Source: Chlorophyllum brunneum
Taxonomy: Eukaryota > Basidiomycota > Agaricomycetes > Agaricales > Agaricaceae
DNA: 64,000 nt
Direction of reading: 5' to 3'
NCBI GenBank assembly: GCA_963576785.1
Contig: OY756146.1
Coordinates: 1,488,001 to 1,552,000 of the forward strand
Below are positions 35,601-46,482 of this stretch, piece after piece (position 1 is the first letter of the stretch; each line of letters opens with the position of its first letter). The notes under the pieces are model-generated. The model was not told the origin of the DNA. It did not search any database and saw only the letters and a program-made list of their open reading frames with translations. A program made the position numbers and the translations under genes.

Positions 35601-38600
35601 TGGTCATGACCCATTTAAATTTATGGTAGGAAAGAATCGGAAGTTCAACTAAATCCGAGTGTATTCTTTCGAATGGATGCTTTGCACGTGTAGGGTTCTC
35701 TCTAAAGGGTTTCTGGTGCATTTTTCCCTTGGCACAACCGTCACAGACTGGCTTTTGCTCGGGAATCCGCACCGGAGTAAACCCAATCGTATTTTTCTCA
35801 AAATGATTGAGAATATGATTAGAGGGATGTCCTAATCTCGCATGTACAACTTTGTAGCCAACGATCGGATCCGCAGTCATAGCTGCTTGTTCTGAATGTA
35901 CAATTTTTGTATTAACAAAATGTAAAGTAGTGTTGTGACTTGCTGAAGGATATGCTTGAAGAATAGTATTTCCTTCACTATCAACAACTACTGATTCGTT
36001 GGCATCGGTTCTAACAGTTTTGCCATCTTGACATAACTGTCCCACTGATATTAGTCGTTCAGAGGTTCCTTTTAGAAGGAAGACTGGATATATTAATATC
36101 TGCGTTGGTTGAACGCTGTCAGTCTTCCCGTTATAGACTCTATGCTTAAGCATAACTGCGCCAAGACCAACCGCATTAAGGTAGGGGCCATGTGCTCCTA
36201 CAGTCTTAATTGGGATCGAAACTTCGAGTTCTTCGAAGTTGATGAAGTCTTCCACATAAGGGGTATAATGACATGATACCCCTGAGTCTAATAACCATAC
36301 GTCACTATATTCTTCTAGTGGCATTATGATTTGATCATTGCTTAGCGATCGAGATCTAAATTGATCCGGTACTCTTAAATACTGATTGGGCATGCGTGTG
36401 GAGAAACAAGAAAATTGAGAAGTGTTAAAACACTTCTCATTCATCGATTCGCACAAAGAAACAACATTATTATGGGATCCTAAAGATCCCGATAGTGTAG
36501 TTACATGCCCGGCCCCCGACGTCCTTTCCCCTTGCCCTTGCCCTTCTTCTTGCGAAGACGGCCGGTTGGCATATTGGTGACAGGACTGTGTATCAGGGTT
36601 AGTAAGAGTATCTGAGATCGAATTGATCACATACCCAGCTCCTCCCTTCTTCTTGAAGTCGCTCCCATAGTCGGTCGACGAAAGTCCGAGTGACACCTCA
36701 GATTGAGGTGCCAAAGCAAAGGGTTTGGACTTCGGAGACTTCGGGAGAGGCCCAGAAGAGGATCCTGCGACGTTCGCAGGGTTCCTGGGGTCGCAGATGT
36801 CGTAGGCGACATCCTGAGCCAGCGCCATGAGGTCGTCGACCTCCTTCTCGCTCTCAAGCCGTTTGAAGGCTTCGTCTACCAACACTGTAAGTGTGGCAGG
36901 TCGCCTGTCAGCGGTCTTGTTCTTCTGAGTAAGAGAATATCTCTTACTCTGGAATCGCTCTGTTGGAGGGGAGGCCTGAGGAAGAGGAGGGAACTCCTTT
37001 TCGTAGGTCCTTATGGCCAGAGCTACTATTTCCTCCAGAGGAGGAAGGTAGTACGGCCAAACCTCTCCGGGTTCAAGCAAGTCGCCCCGGGCGACAGAGT
37101 CCATGCTAGGAATCTTTACCACATGATGCATAGCCAAATTGAGTTTATTCCCAAATTTGGGAGAAATCAATAAGGCATATGGCGAATTATGAGGTAAAAG
37201 AAAAGCAAAACGGACACAAGTCGCGTTAATATTGGGGTTACTATTCTTAGTGAACCATTTACTCACCCTCGTGTGTCCCTCACAGGTACAACCTGGGGGG
37301 TGACCAGAAGGAACAGAAAGTGCACCGGGAGGTGTCACCGATTGTCCTTGTTGGGTGCGGGGATGAGAGACCTCGTGCATTCGTCGATCATAACGATCGA
37401 GAGCATGTTTCTTCGCCATTTGCATGGGCGAAGGACCAGTGATGCGGTCGCGCCAGGTGGTCACCTGTTGGATCCGCAGTGAGTTTTCGAGCAAGGCGGT
37501 GAAACATAAGTTTCGTGCTTCAGTACGCACCTTTTTCTCGAGCTCAGCACGAGCATTCTCTCGTGCCTGCTGGACCTTCTTGGGATTAACCCAAGTAAGA
37601 GGTTTTGGTCTCTCACTCACTAATACACGAGTGGTCGGAGGAGCGGGAGCGGGAACGGGTCGAGGCGCGTCCATGCGCCTTATCAGGTCGAAGGCGGTCA
37701 TCCCTGGACCAGTGAAGCGACAGACCGCCGGTTCCGTGGCAGCGGCAAAGCCCACCATGGCTTCTGCCATGTGGGCCTGGGGTTTACCCTGGTGCTTCTT
37801 GGGCTTCTTCTTCTTCTTCTGGACGTTAATCCAGGTAGGAGTAGGAGGAGAAGGCTGAGGGGGCTGTCCACTCGGATTGGCAGGGTGGCGAGGACCTCTC
37901 ATAGGCTGGGCCCTGGTATCGCCTCCAGGGTGGAAGCAGTTCCAGGGTGGTCCAGGGCGAGTCCTGGGGATATTGCCCTGAGGGCAAGCTTGGTAGTTGG
38001 CAGTGGCGGCAAAAGATGCTTGTGGGTTAGACATGTTAGGTCTTGACCCTTCACGTCTTGACCACTCAGCATTTATAGCCTGCTGAACTACCTCCCAGGT
38101 CATATCTACAACATCGTGATTATTCGCCAATGTTGTTTGTGCCACTGCATTCCAATCCGGTGGTAATGCGTTCAAAGCGATCATCGCGCCAAGAACTTCT
38201 GGCAATTTTACCTTAGCTGTTTCTAATTGAGAAGCCATTGTTCTCAATTCAGCTAGATCCATTGCTGGATCTTGATTCCCTGAAATGCACTTTCGCAACA
38301 TTCTTTGGAGAATTGAATATACCGTGGCAGGAGAAGGTGTCCCAAAGCGGGTTTTCAAATCAGTCCAGAGGAATCCAGGGGCATCATGCCCATGGAGTAA
38401 TAGGGAATCAGGTAAGGTGCCATTAATAACAGCCAATGCCTGACCTCTCAATTGTTCTCTCCTTCGATCCTCCTCCGTTAAGGTGGTAGGATTCGCAGGA
38501 GAGAGATCCTGGTCTGTCACAGTCCATCCGGACTGGTCAGAACCAGTGACAGAAATGAGGGTTAGGGCATCCTGAAGCCTTCTAGACCAGAACGCATAGT

Positions 38601-38652
38601 TTTTCGGCCCATTAAGCTTAGGTAAACCAGCGACGATATTATTAGTAGACAT
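32626..38652 (-). pseudogene. Copia Gag-Pol polyprotein, single frame with three stop codons
   Basis: One frame of about 2,008 codons starting MSTNNIVAGLPKLNGPKNYA. Gag N-terminal region at residues ~1-230; a Pro-rich, unusual extension to ~780; protease (LLDSGVSCHYTP) at ~785. Integrase has its HHCC finger (HARLGHPSNH, CDGCAKGK) and DDE core (IHSDLVELP, CTDRGGEYA, NGRAERLNRTL). Reverse transcriptase has [29 protein letters not shown]; RNase H has DSDWAGDP, STEAEYMALS, and ADILTKNLD. The stops are TGA at 34294-34296, TAG at 34252-34254 and TAG at 33850-33852; the last sits where related elements have tryptophan before EMLSLDVKTAYL. Everything before 34296 is intact, so Gag, protease and integrase could still be made. 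Confidence 0.88.
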
Positions 38653-38799
38653 AATATCTTCGTCGAGTGTATTTCTTTCTAGAAGAAAATTCTCATATCA
38701 GCAATGATCAAATACAAGGATAACTCTGTCAGGTAAAGCCCTATCATCCTATCTTGGTTAGAGGGGATGATAATGGTTTAACCATCGGTAAGGCTACCG

Positions 38800-38811
38800 G
38801 GGCCCATAACC
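38800..38811 (-). other. Primer-binding site, half-tRNA-iMet type
   Basis: Read on the minus strand the site directly after the 5' LTR is GGTTATGGGCCC. It is complementary to the anticodon stem-loop of eukaryotic initiator tRNA (GGGCCCATAACC), not to its 3' end. That is the mode known for Drosophila copia and yeast Ty5. Confidence 0.7.
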
Positions 38812-39381
38812 TGTTGAGGAAACGACCGTAACGAGTTGTTCGCTGGGGGCAGCAGTAAACGCAGTGGGAGAGAACGTAGGGTCTACTCACCGAGATAATA
38901 AGCTTCTATCTGATACCTGTAAAAAGGTAATTCGGATAGACAGATATTATTGATAAGCGGTTAACATCAGATAAGTAGAGGTCAAAGTCGATTAGATCGA
39001 TGGAGGTGTTGTACTCAAAGAGATAGGCAATGATGAAGAGATTGTTCGATTGAACAAGATGCAGAACTAGGTCTGCTACATGGGGTTTATATACATATTG
39101 TAACATGTGCGAGTCATACTACATAAAATACTAGCATTGCATGGATTGTTCCTTATGACTCCCTTTAACTGCGGCGTAGTGCCTGCGGAGTACTGCGGAA
39201 CGTAGTATCTAGTCATTGGTACTATGTAGAATAATCTATCAAGTACTTATGACTCTTATCGTATGCAGAGCAACTCATAGGAAGTTACTACGGAATGAAG
39301 TTACTGGAAAGTAATGGATCAGTCTATTATTATCATAATGACTTCATAGTCTATTTCTAGAATATGTCCGAAACTTCAACA
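38812..39381 (-). repeat. Copia 5' LTR (element orientation minus)
   Basis: Same termini as the other LTR. In the sense orientation a TATATAAA-like box is present in the middle. A one-base deletion and a few substitutions separate it from the 3' LTR. Confidence 0.9.
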
Positions 39382-39769
39382 GTACTCCGCAGGCACTACG
39401 CCACAGTTAAAAGGAGTCATAAGGAACAATCCATGCAATGCTAGTATTTTATATAGTATGACTCACCTATGTTACAATATGTATATAAACCCCATGTAGC
39501 AGACCTAGTTCTGCATCTTGTTCAATCGAACAACTTCTTCATCATTGCCTATCTCTTTGAATACAACACCTCCATTGATTTAATCGACTTTGACCTCTAC
39601 TCCTCTAACGTTAACCATTTCATCAATAATATCTGTCTATCCGAATTACCTTTCTACAGGTATCAGATAGAAGCTTATTATCTTGGTGAGTAGACCCTAT
39701 GTTCTCTCCCACTGCATTTACTGCTGCCCCCAGCAAACAACTCGTTACGGTCGTTTCCTCAACAGTGAG

Positions 39770-40035
39770 TCTGGGCAATATCAGTTGTGATAGATAGAAG
39801 CTTTCAGAACAATTAGATTCAGGCCAAACACGTATCTAGTGATATATCAATTATGGAAGCGGAAAGGGTGGAGCACTTGGACAGGCGGACCTCTGATACA
39901 CGGGGCTTACAGATGGCCCTTTGATGATCATGAAGGAACACTGGCAAGGTGGGCCTTGACCTAAACGGGGAAGCACTGGGCACTCGTAGCTGTGTAGGTC
40001 CTTGCAGGTGTCCGCAGCCGCTTTTTGTTACATAT
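39770..40035. repeat. Duplicated block B, left part
   Basis: Resembles 61974-62145 (ATCAGTTGTGATAGATAGA, AGGCCAAACACGTA, GTGTCC.CAGCCGC). It is interrupted by the Gypsy insertion and continues at 46483. Confidence 0.7.
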
Positions 40036-40330
40036 TGTTACGACCTGAGTCTCTGACTCAGGTTGCAAGCCTTTTGGATAAAGGAAAGGAAGTAGAGAAA
40101 GGAAGAAGGGATGATACAATTGGTAAAGTGTAAGGAATACATCAAGTATTACTACACTTTATATACTAGTGGTGACGGCTAATAATAAGGGAGAGGAGTA
40201 AATGAGTCAGATAGGAGGCATAGCCTTTAGGGGTGAAACAGGGAGTGAAACGAGAAGTGAAACAAGTATGGGGGTACACGAGGTAACAGGCGCGAGATAG
40301 GAATGAACAGTCTATCTATAGTTCGTAACA
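40036..40330 (-). repeat. Gypsy copy A 3' LTR
   Basis: Adjacent purine tract (minus-strand GAAAGGGAGG) lies at 40334-40343. It differs from the 5' LTR mostly by transitions such as GACGGC/GATGGC. Confidence 0.9.
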
Positions 40331-40429
40331 ATACCTCCCTTTCAAGCTTCATGATGCGTATTACTGTAAAGGTCCTTTGTAAAATAAAGCATACAGAATT
40401 TGGAGAAGGTAGGAAAACACAATGAGCAT

Positions 40430-41266
40430 TTACTTGTTCATAGGTACGGCCACTCCCAGAGCTCTGGCCAAGTCCTTCTTGTTTCCTCCGATGAGAGGTG
40501 CTTTGTCGACACATCTTAAGCCAATCCAGAGAGGTGTGTGTGGCGGTCCTTCTTTGAACAGGAAGTGGGTGTGATTATTGTACATGGTGTTATCGTTGGT
40601 GTGATTGCTTAAGAGCTTATGCACTATGCCCCTCCAGTATTTGTTGTCCTTTTCGCCTTCCGATTTCAATATGTTATATCCTTGCAGTGGGTGGAAGGTC
40701 ATGGGTGTGATGGGGGGTACTACCATGGTGAGGATGGTTTGTAGATGGGCTACTTCTTCTTCAATGTCGGGGTGAAGTAGTTGGTTGGCAGCTGTTGCTT
40801 CTTGCATCTTTTGTTCGCATTTATGACAGATGTGATGTTGGATGGGGAACGGGTTGTTACTAACAAGTAGTCGGTTAACGATATGGTGGGAGAGATTGTC
40901 TGTACTCCTTGACTCGTATGTATTAAGTTGTTCAGCTAGGGCTACGAGGATGCTGTGCATCCGAGCTCGCATATTGGAAATGACAATAAGTTGCAGGTCA
41001 TCGTTGATTTCGTATAGATGTCTCTCCAATTGGTCTCTCCTTCCTTCGTCGATGATAAACTGGTTGAGTTTTGGAGTAGCATCGGATAGGGTATCCATTA
41101 CTTTAGATGCGCCCTCTTGGGTTGCTTTCATTGCTGCACCCAATAGTATCATGGTGTCGACTAGGGTTTCTCCTTCCACGAGCTCTTCATGGCTGGTTCT
41201 TTCTGGGACGAGTTCATCGAATTCTTTGAGGTAGGGGTATGGAGTAAGTTGGCATTTGGTGGGCAT
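40430..41266 (-). CDS. Third ORF of Gypsy copy A, unknown function (278 aa)
   Basis: An intact frame between pol and the 3' LTR. It starts MPTKCQLTPYPYLKEFDELV and ends NKKDLARALGVAVPMNK. Visible features: a mostly helical, charged first half (GRRDQLERHLYEINDDLQL); a central HHICHKCEQ with a CxxC pair that could bind metal with nearby histidines; and a conserved C-terminal part (LFKEGPPHTPLWIGLR, LIGGNKKDLARALG). There is no signal peptide or membrane helix, so it is not envelope-like. Copy B has a homologue in the same position, about 87% identical by eye. No known family was recognised. It is the only undamaged gene besides gag in this copy. Confidence 0.85.
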   Translation of the reverse strand: MPTKCQLTPYPYLKEFDELVPERTSHEELVEGETLVDTMILLGAAMKATQEGASKVMDTLSDATPKLNQFIIDEGRRDQLERHLYEINDDLQLIVISNMRARMHSILVALAEQLNTYESRSTDNLSHHIVNRLLVSNNPFPIQHHICHKCEQKMQEATAANQLLHPDIEEEVAHLQTILTMVVPPITPMTFHPLQGYNILKSEGEKDNKYWRGIVHKLLSNHTNDNTMYNNHTHFLFKEGPPHTPLWIGLRCVDKAPLIGGNKKDLARALGVAVPMNK

Positions 41267-41363
41267 GGTATGTTATGAAGATAGTTGGCAAAGTCGAGGG
41301 TGAAGTGGATACAGCGAGTGATGCATTGAGTGTAGTGGTTGCTTGGGATGCGAGGTCTGTTGT

Positions 41364-44300
41364 TCATAATTGCTGCTTTTTACCTCCTCTTTTTATAGGT
41401 TTCGTCCTCGAAATCTTGCTCATAAACTCTTGTACTGCTTCCTTGGCGTTTTCCAGATTTGCTTCATCTTCCTATGTATCTTCTTCGGACGTATATCCTT
41501 TCCAGTGTATTAGGTACTGTTTTCGTTTTCCCTTTGTGCAGTGTCCTCGGACTTCATCTACCTCGTAGTGTTCCTCATCATTGATTATCTCGGGGATCGG
41601 TGGTGGTGGAGTATGCTGGCTGTCATACTCGGGTTTGTGATAGGGGGAGAGGAGTCTGCTATTAAACATATCATGTATCGCCCATGTTTCAGGTAGCTCC
41701 AGTCGGTAGCTTGTTTCACCTATTTTCTCTTTTACCTGGAATGGTCCATATCTCCTGTGATCAAGTTTTTTTGTTGGCCTTGTTGTCCTAATATTGTCTG
41801 CTTCAAGCCAAACTTGGTCTCCTGCCCTGTACTCATGTTCTGGTTTTGTGCTATTCTGTTTCTCCATTTGCATCTGGTTCTGTTGTAGCATTTTGATCAT
41901 CTCTTGGCGCATGTCTTGTAACTCCTGTATTCACTCTGTGATCGCAGGTGCTTTGATCGTGTTTGAGATATCCCCTTTCCATGGATGTCATCCGTATACT
42001 ATCTGGAATGGTGAATGTCCTGTGGCACTATGTGTTTTATCATTATACTGGAATTCTGCTGTGCTGAGCCATTTCTTCCAGTTGTCCTGCGCATGGTTGA
42101 TTATGTTTCTGAGATATGCCTCGACCTCCTGGTTGATGTGCTCTGTCTGACCGTCTGTTTGTGGATGGTATGCCGTGGATAGGTTACGTTGGGTGCTAGT
42201 TGCTCTGCAAAGTTCTGCCATGAACTTTGATGCGAATTGTGGGCCTCTGTCACTGATGATTCTGTGGAGTATCCCATATTGCCTCCATATATCGTCACGA
42301 TAAATATCTCCTAACTCTTCAGATGATAGGGTAGTGTTAACTGTGTGTAGTCTGATCATTTTGCTGAAACGATCAACAATGACAAGTATTGCATCATATC
42401 TGTCTGATTCTGGCAGTGGTCCTATCATGTCGATTGATATTTCTTCCCATGGTCCGGTGGGTATCGGTAATGGTTGGAGATGTGTGGTAGGTCGTGTCCG
42501 GAGTATTTTGTTTTGCTGACATGTATCGCATCCCTTGATGTATTGTTTAACATCATTGTGCATTTGTGGCCACCAATATGTCCTTTTGAGGAGTTCAATC
42601 ATTCTGTGCTGTCCCGGGTGTCCTACGTCCGTTTTGTCGTGGTGTTGTTGGAGTATTTCTTGGCATAATTCGGTGTTTGGTGGTACATATATTCTTCCTT
42701 CAAATATAGGTAAACTATCAGTTTCCCATATCTCCTCTGGTCGTTTCTCCTTTTCTCTCAGCCATTGTGTTTCTCTTCTTTGCTTCTTTTGTAATCGGTG
42801 TTTCAGGTCGTCTTCTCCTGATATTTCCCAAATTTGTCTGATTTCGGTGATAGTATTATCGAATAGGTGGTCGGGTAATAGCGTGATGTTTGTGTTGTCT
42901 CTGGTTGTGTCCGTTTTTGCTAGTCTTGATAGTACATCTGCTTTCATGTTTGTTTTCCCGGGTATGTGTTTTAGTGTGTAGCAATATTCCTGTAATTCCA
43001 GTTGCCATCTTGCCTGTTGTCCTGTAAGTTGTTGCGGTTTTCTGAAGTATTCTAAGTTCTTGTGGTCCGTCCATATCTCGAATGGTTTGTCGGCATCAAG
43101 TAGGTATTGTCTCCACGTTTTGATTGCTTCTCGGATTGCTAGTAGTTCTTTGTCGTAGATTTGATAGTTTCTTTCTGCCAGTGTCATTGTTCTCGAGTGA
43201 AAGGTGATTGGGTGCCACTGGTCGTTCTGGTTTTGTGATAATACCGCTCCTACTCCGTATCCCAACGCATCCACTTCTACTCTGTATTGTCCTTTGTCTT
43301 GGGGCATTGCTAGTACTGGTTCGCTCGTGATCTTTTCCTTGATTTTCTCAAACACCTGTTGTTGTCATTCTGACCATGACCATTGTGCATCTTTCTTCTT
43401 CAGCTCATGTAGAGGTGTTGCTATGTTACTGAAGTCTTGTATGAATCGTCGGTAGAAGTTTGCAAAACCCAGGAATTTTTTGATGTCTTTCATGGATTTG
43501 GGTGTTGGCTATTCTCTCACTGCTTTCACCTTCTCTTCCTCCATTTTAATGCTGCCTTGTCCCACTATAAAGCCTAGTATGGGTATTTCCTTCGCGTCGA
43601 ACACACATTTTGACCATTTGAAGTAAAGCTGGTGCCTGGCTGCAATGTCTAAGAACCGCATTGTTCTTTCCTCGAGTTCTTCCTGAGTGGTTCCTGGAAT
43701 GACAAAATCGTCCATATAGTTGACGAGCGTGCCCTCATGTAACATCTCCCGAAATACCATGTTCATCATCCTCTGAAAGGTCGCCGGTGAATTGCTCATC
43801 CCGAAGAACATGACCGTAGGTTCGAATAATCCGCTGTTTGTTACAAATGCTGCCTTCCATTCATCCCCTTCTCTGATCCTGACGTTGTTGTATCCCCAAA
43901 TGATATTGAGCTTGTTGAACACCTTCGCGTCCTTTAACCGGTCTAGGACTTCACCTATGAGTGGCAGTGGCGTCTTATCCTTAATGGTGTGTTCATTCAG
44001 CTTTTTGTAATCCTGTACCAGGCGTTTTGTTCCGTCCTTTTTTGGTATAAAGAAACATGGGGTGGCGTAGGGGGATTGTGATGGTCTGATTTGTCCTGAG
44101 GCAAGGTTCTTGTCAAGGAACTTCTGTAGTTCCTGTTTCTCTGTTATCATCATTGGGTAGACCTTGGACTGTAGTACTGGGGGTGCATCTTCAGACAGGT
44201 TTATCTCATGGTCCCATACCGTGTGCTCGGGTAGTTTATCGAAGTTTTTCTTGTTGAATAGGTGAGTGTATCATCGGAGGTATGGTGGTAGATCTTCATC

Positions 44301-44845
44301 ATTCGTCCGGTCTGCCTTTTTCTCTTCAATGTGTTCCTTGACTGTCCGTATTCTCTCATTGAACCGTATGTCGCTATGTGATATTTTGCAATCATCTGGG
44401 CATCTGGTGAATTGTATGACGTGATTGTTCCAATTGATTTCCGGGTTATGCTTGACCAGCCAGTCATGTCCAAGATATAGGTCTGCACTTTCCAATTGTG
44501 TTACTAGAGCATCGATTTGTTCCGTGTGGTTGCCGTTGTTTAATACCAGTTGTGCTTTGTCCGTTATCTCTCCTTTTTTATTTTCTGTTCCGTCGGCATT
44601 GATTACTTTGATTGGGGTTTCCAGGGGTTTAGTTGGGATCTGTTCTTCATCTATCGTTCATTGTGCTATGCACGTGTGGGTGCATCCAGAGTCTACAAGG
44701 GTTGTAATTGGTCTGCGTCCTTTTCTTGTCTGGATTGTTGAGTCGAGGAGAAGTTCGTGCGTAGAGTTTTGTTTCTGGGGGATTATGTATTGTCTATTGT
44801 GAGATAAAACAGAAACTCTAGGTTTATTGGCTCGCAGGTCTGTGC
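41364..44845 (-). pseudogene. Pol of Gypsy copy A with premature stops
   Basis: Homologous along its full length to the intact Pol of copy B: protease, reverse transcriptase (NYMDDFVIPG), RNase H, HHCC-DDE integrase (GPQFASKFMAELCRA), and chromodomain (YLIHWKGYTSEEDT). In-frame stops lie at about 44658, 44271, 43509, 43375, 41988, 41931 and 41472. Another, at 44859 in the gag overlap, blocks the frameshift path. Where copy B shows the unmutated codon directly, the changes are CGA to TGA (44859, 44658, 41988) or TGG to TAG (43509, 41472). No frameshift indel was noticed. The element cannot supply its own Pol. Confidence 0.88.
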
Positions 44846-46090
44846 CTACTCGGAGCCTTCAACAAAATCCTCTTTCTCCTCCATTTCTTGTTCATTGTCC
44901 TCGTTGATCTCTCTGATATGCACTTTCTTGAGCACCCGGCAGTTCTTCGAGATGTGGCCCTGTTTGCCACAATTGTAACACGTTCTCTTGGTGTATGTGA
45001 CTTTCATCTTCTTCCTGCAGTATTTGGCGATATGCCCATAGAGGTTGCAGTTGTAGCACCTCGGTTTTCCATTTTGATCAGTGTCTGCCCTTTGTCTTCT
45101 TATCTCCATGGGTTGTCCTCTACCTCCATAAGTAACTCCGGTGGTGGTTCTGACATCTCCTTGGGTGATGTCCGTTGCTTCATACCCTTGTCCTACTGTG
45201 AGGATTGTAGTTTTCCATTTGGTGTATGTCGTTGGGACAGAGGTTGTCGGGTAGCCTACTATAGTTTGAATGATGTCTGCTCTGGTGTGGCGTTTGAGGA
45301 GGAATATCGCATGGGTGTCATCTGTCCCTGCTTGGGCTTTTAATGCCTCGAATTCAATTAAGAAATCTGCCATGTTCTTCTTCCCTTGTTTGAACGTCTT
45401 GATTTCTCCTTCTGCTATGGCTTTCCTATTTCCCAAGGAAAATGTGGCTTCTATTTCCTTTGTAAAGTCATCCCATTCTGGTGTTTTCTTGTTCTGGATG
45501 GCTTGCAGCTGCGTGTTGGCGTAAGGGCCTGCTAGTCCCCCTTTCATTCTTGCCAAAATTGCTACTATCTTCTGTTCTTCTTCGTCTATCTTGTTGAACA
45601 TCAACCATAAGGATATTGATCTCCACCAATCATCAAATCTGGTTCTATCTCCATTGAAATATCCTGGCTCTGGAACTAGGTTCTTTGGGACATTGATTTC
45701 TTCTGTCATTTCTGGTTCTATCTCTGGTTTGCTGTGTTTGTTTCCATGGGTCTCGGCGATTTCTATATTGGCTGTGGCATCGGCAACTTCTGTGTCGATT
45801 TCTTCTTCAGATGGGGCTAGTTCCTCGTCTATGCTGTGTTCGGATTCTTTCTTGTAGGTCTCGGCGATATCTATATCGGATGTGTTCTCGGCGACTTCTA
45901 TGTCGAATTCGGTTTCAAATAGAGCTGTATTCTTGTCTATGCTGTGTTCGGATTTCTGCCGTTTAAGGCCTTCAGGGATTTCTGATTCTGTTGATCGTTT
46001 GGATCCTGTTGCGATGGGTGAACCCTGGATGTCTGTTGGTCTCGGAGCTCTGTGTCTTCTCAGCGTTCTCAATGAGCTACTGCTGCTCAT
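44846..46090 (-). CDS. Gag of Gypsy copy A
   Basis: 414 residues. An acidic Glu/Asp-rich N-terminal region with imperfect repeats (AENTSDIDIAET, ADATANIEIAET) is followed by a retrotransposon-gag capsid-like core (NGDRTRFDDWWRSISLWLMF, ATFSLGNRKAIAEGE). Two CCHC zinc knuckles come next (CYNCNLYGHIAKYC, CYNCGKQGHISKNC), and the C-terminus is acidic. The frame is open throughout. Compared with copy B it shows several Glu-to-Lys and Arg-to-Gln type changes, as expected from G-to-A transitions. The structural protein should form cytoplasmic particles. Confidence 0.9.
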   Translation of the reverse strand: MSSSSSLRTLRRHRAPRPTDIQGSPIATGSKRSTESEIPEGLKRQKSEHSIDKNTALFETEFDIEVAENTSDIDIAETYKKESEHSIDEELAPSEEEIDTEVADATANIEIAETHGNKHSKPEIEPEMTEEINVPKNLVPEPGYFNGDRTRFDDWWRSISLWLMFNKIDEEEQKIVAILARMKGGLAGPYANTQLQAIQNKKTPEWDDFTKEIEATFSLGNRKAIAEGEIKTFKQGKKNMADFLIEFEALKAQAGTDDTHAIFLLKRHTRADIIQTIVGYPTTSVPTTYTKWKTTILTVGQGYEATDITQGDVRTTTGVTYGGRGQPMEIRRQRADTDQNGKPRCYNCNLYGHIAKYCRKKMKVTYTKRTCYNCGKQGHISKNCRVLKKVHIREINEDNEQEMEEKEDFVEGSE

Positions 46091-46170
46091 ATACTGTCGT
46101 CCTGGTCGGAGGCTATTATTCCAAGCCTAGCTACAAATAGTGGCACCTCTCTTGCAAGGTGAGTCAAATG

Positions 46171-46182
46171 ACACTTTACCAA
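46171..46182 (-). other. Self-priming PBS of Gypsy copy A
   Basis: Minus-strand TTGGTAAAGTGT, one base inside the 5' LTR. It is exactly complementary to the presumed 5' end of the element's own transcript (ACACTTTACCAA inside the LTR). Confidence 0.65.
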
Positions 46183-46183
46183 A

Positions 46184-46477
46184 TGTTACGACCTTAGTCT
46201 CTGACTCAGGTTGCAAGCCTTTGGATAAAGGAAAGGAAGTAGAGAAAGGAAGAAGGGATGATATGATTGGTAAAGTGTAAGGAATACATCAAGTATTACT
46301 ACACTTTATATACTAGTGGTGATGGCTAATAATAAGGGAGAGGAGTAAATGAGTCAGATAGGAGGCATAGCCTTTAGGGGTGAAACAGGGAGTGAAACGA
46401 GAAGTGAAACAAGTATGGGGGTACACGAGGTAATGGGTGCGAGATAGGAATGAACAGTCTATCTATAGTTCGTAACA
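46184..46477 (-). repeat. Gypsy copy A 5' LTR
   Basis: In sense orientation it has TATATAAAG followed about 34 bases later by ACACTTTACCAA, the complement of the primer site at 46171-46182. Confidence 0.9.
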
Positions 46478-46482
46478 CATAT

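Larger units (their letters stand above)
32021..39381 (-). mobile_element. Full-length Ty1/Copia LTR retrotransposon
   Basis: Two LTRs of 571 and 570 bases (32021-32591, 38812-39381) flank one long minus-strand coding frame. The 5-base target duplication is GTACT (32016-32020 and 39382-39386). A half-tRNA-type primer-binding site abuts the 5' LTR and a purine tract abuts the 3' LTR. The LTRs differ at few positions, so insertion is fairly recent. It landed in a solo LTR of its own family. Confidence 0.93.
31828..39764 (+). repeat. Solo LTR of the Copia family, split by the Copia element
   Basis: Two pieces, 31828-32020 and 39382-39764, join through the duplicated pentamer GTACT into one 571-base LTR. 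It is in plus orientation and begins TGTTAAAG and ends CCTCAACA. The outer flanks carry a 5-base target duplication GTGAG (31823-31827 and 39765-39769). It is the same family as the LTRs of the element inserted into it, but in opposite orientation. Confidence 0.85.
40036..46477 (-). mobile_element. Full-length chromodomain Gypsy retrotransposon, copy A
   Basis: LTRs of 295 and 294 bases (40036-40330, 46184-46477) with TGTTACG/CGTAACA ends. Target duplication is CATAT (40031-40035, 46478-46482). Minus-strand order: LTR, self-primer site, gag, pol with chromodomain, third ORF, purine tract, LTR. Gag and the third ORF are open; pol has several stops. Its empty site is visible in the paralogous block at 62.1 kb. 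Confidence 0.93.

Noticed and set aside
32092..39693. A 74-codon frame (MLQYVYKPHVADL start) present in three Copia LTR copies
   Set aside because: It spans the LTR TATA box, so its start would lie upstream of the transcript. It is shared only because the LTRs are copies of each other.
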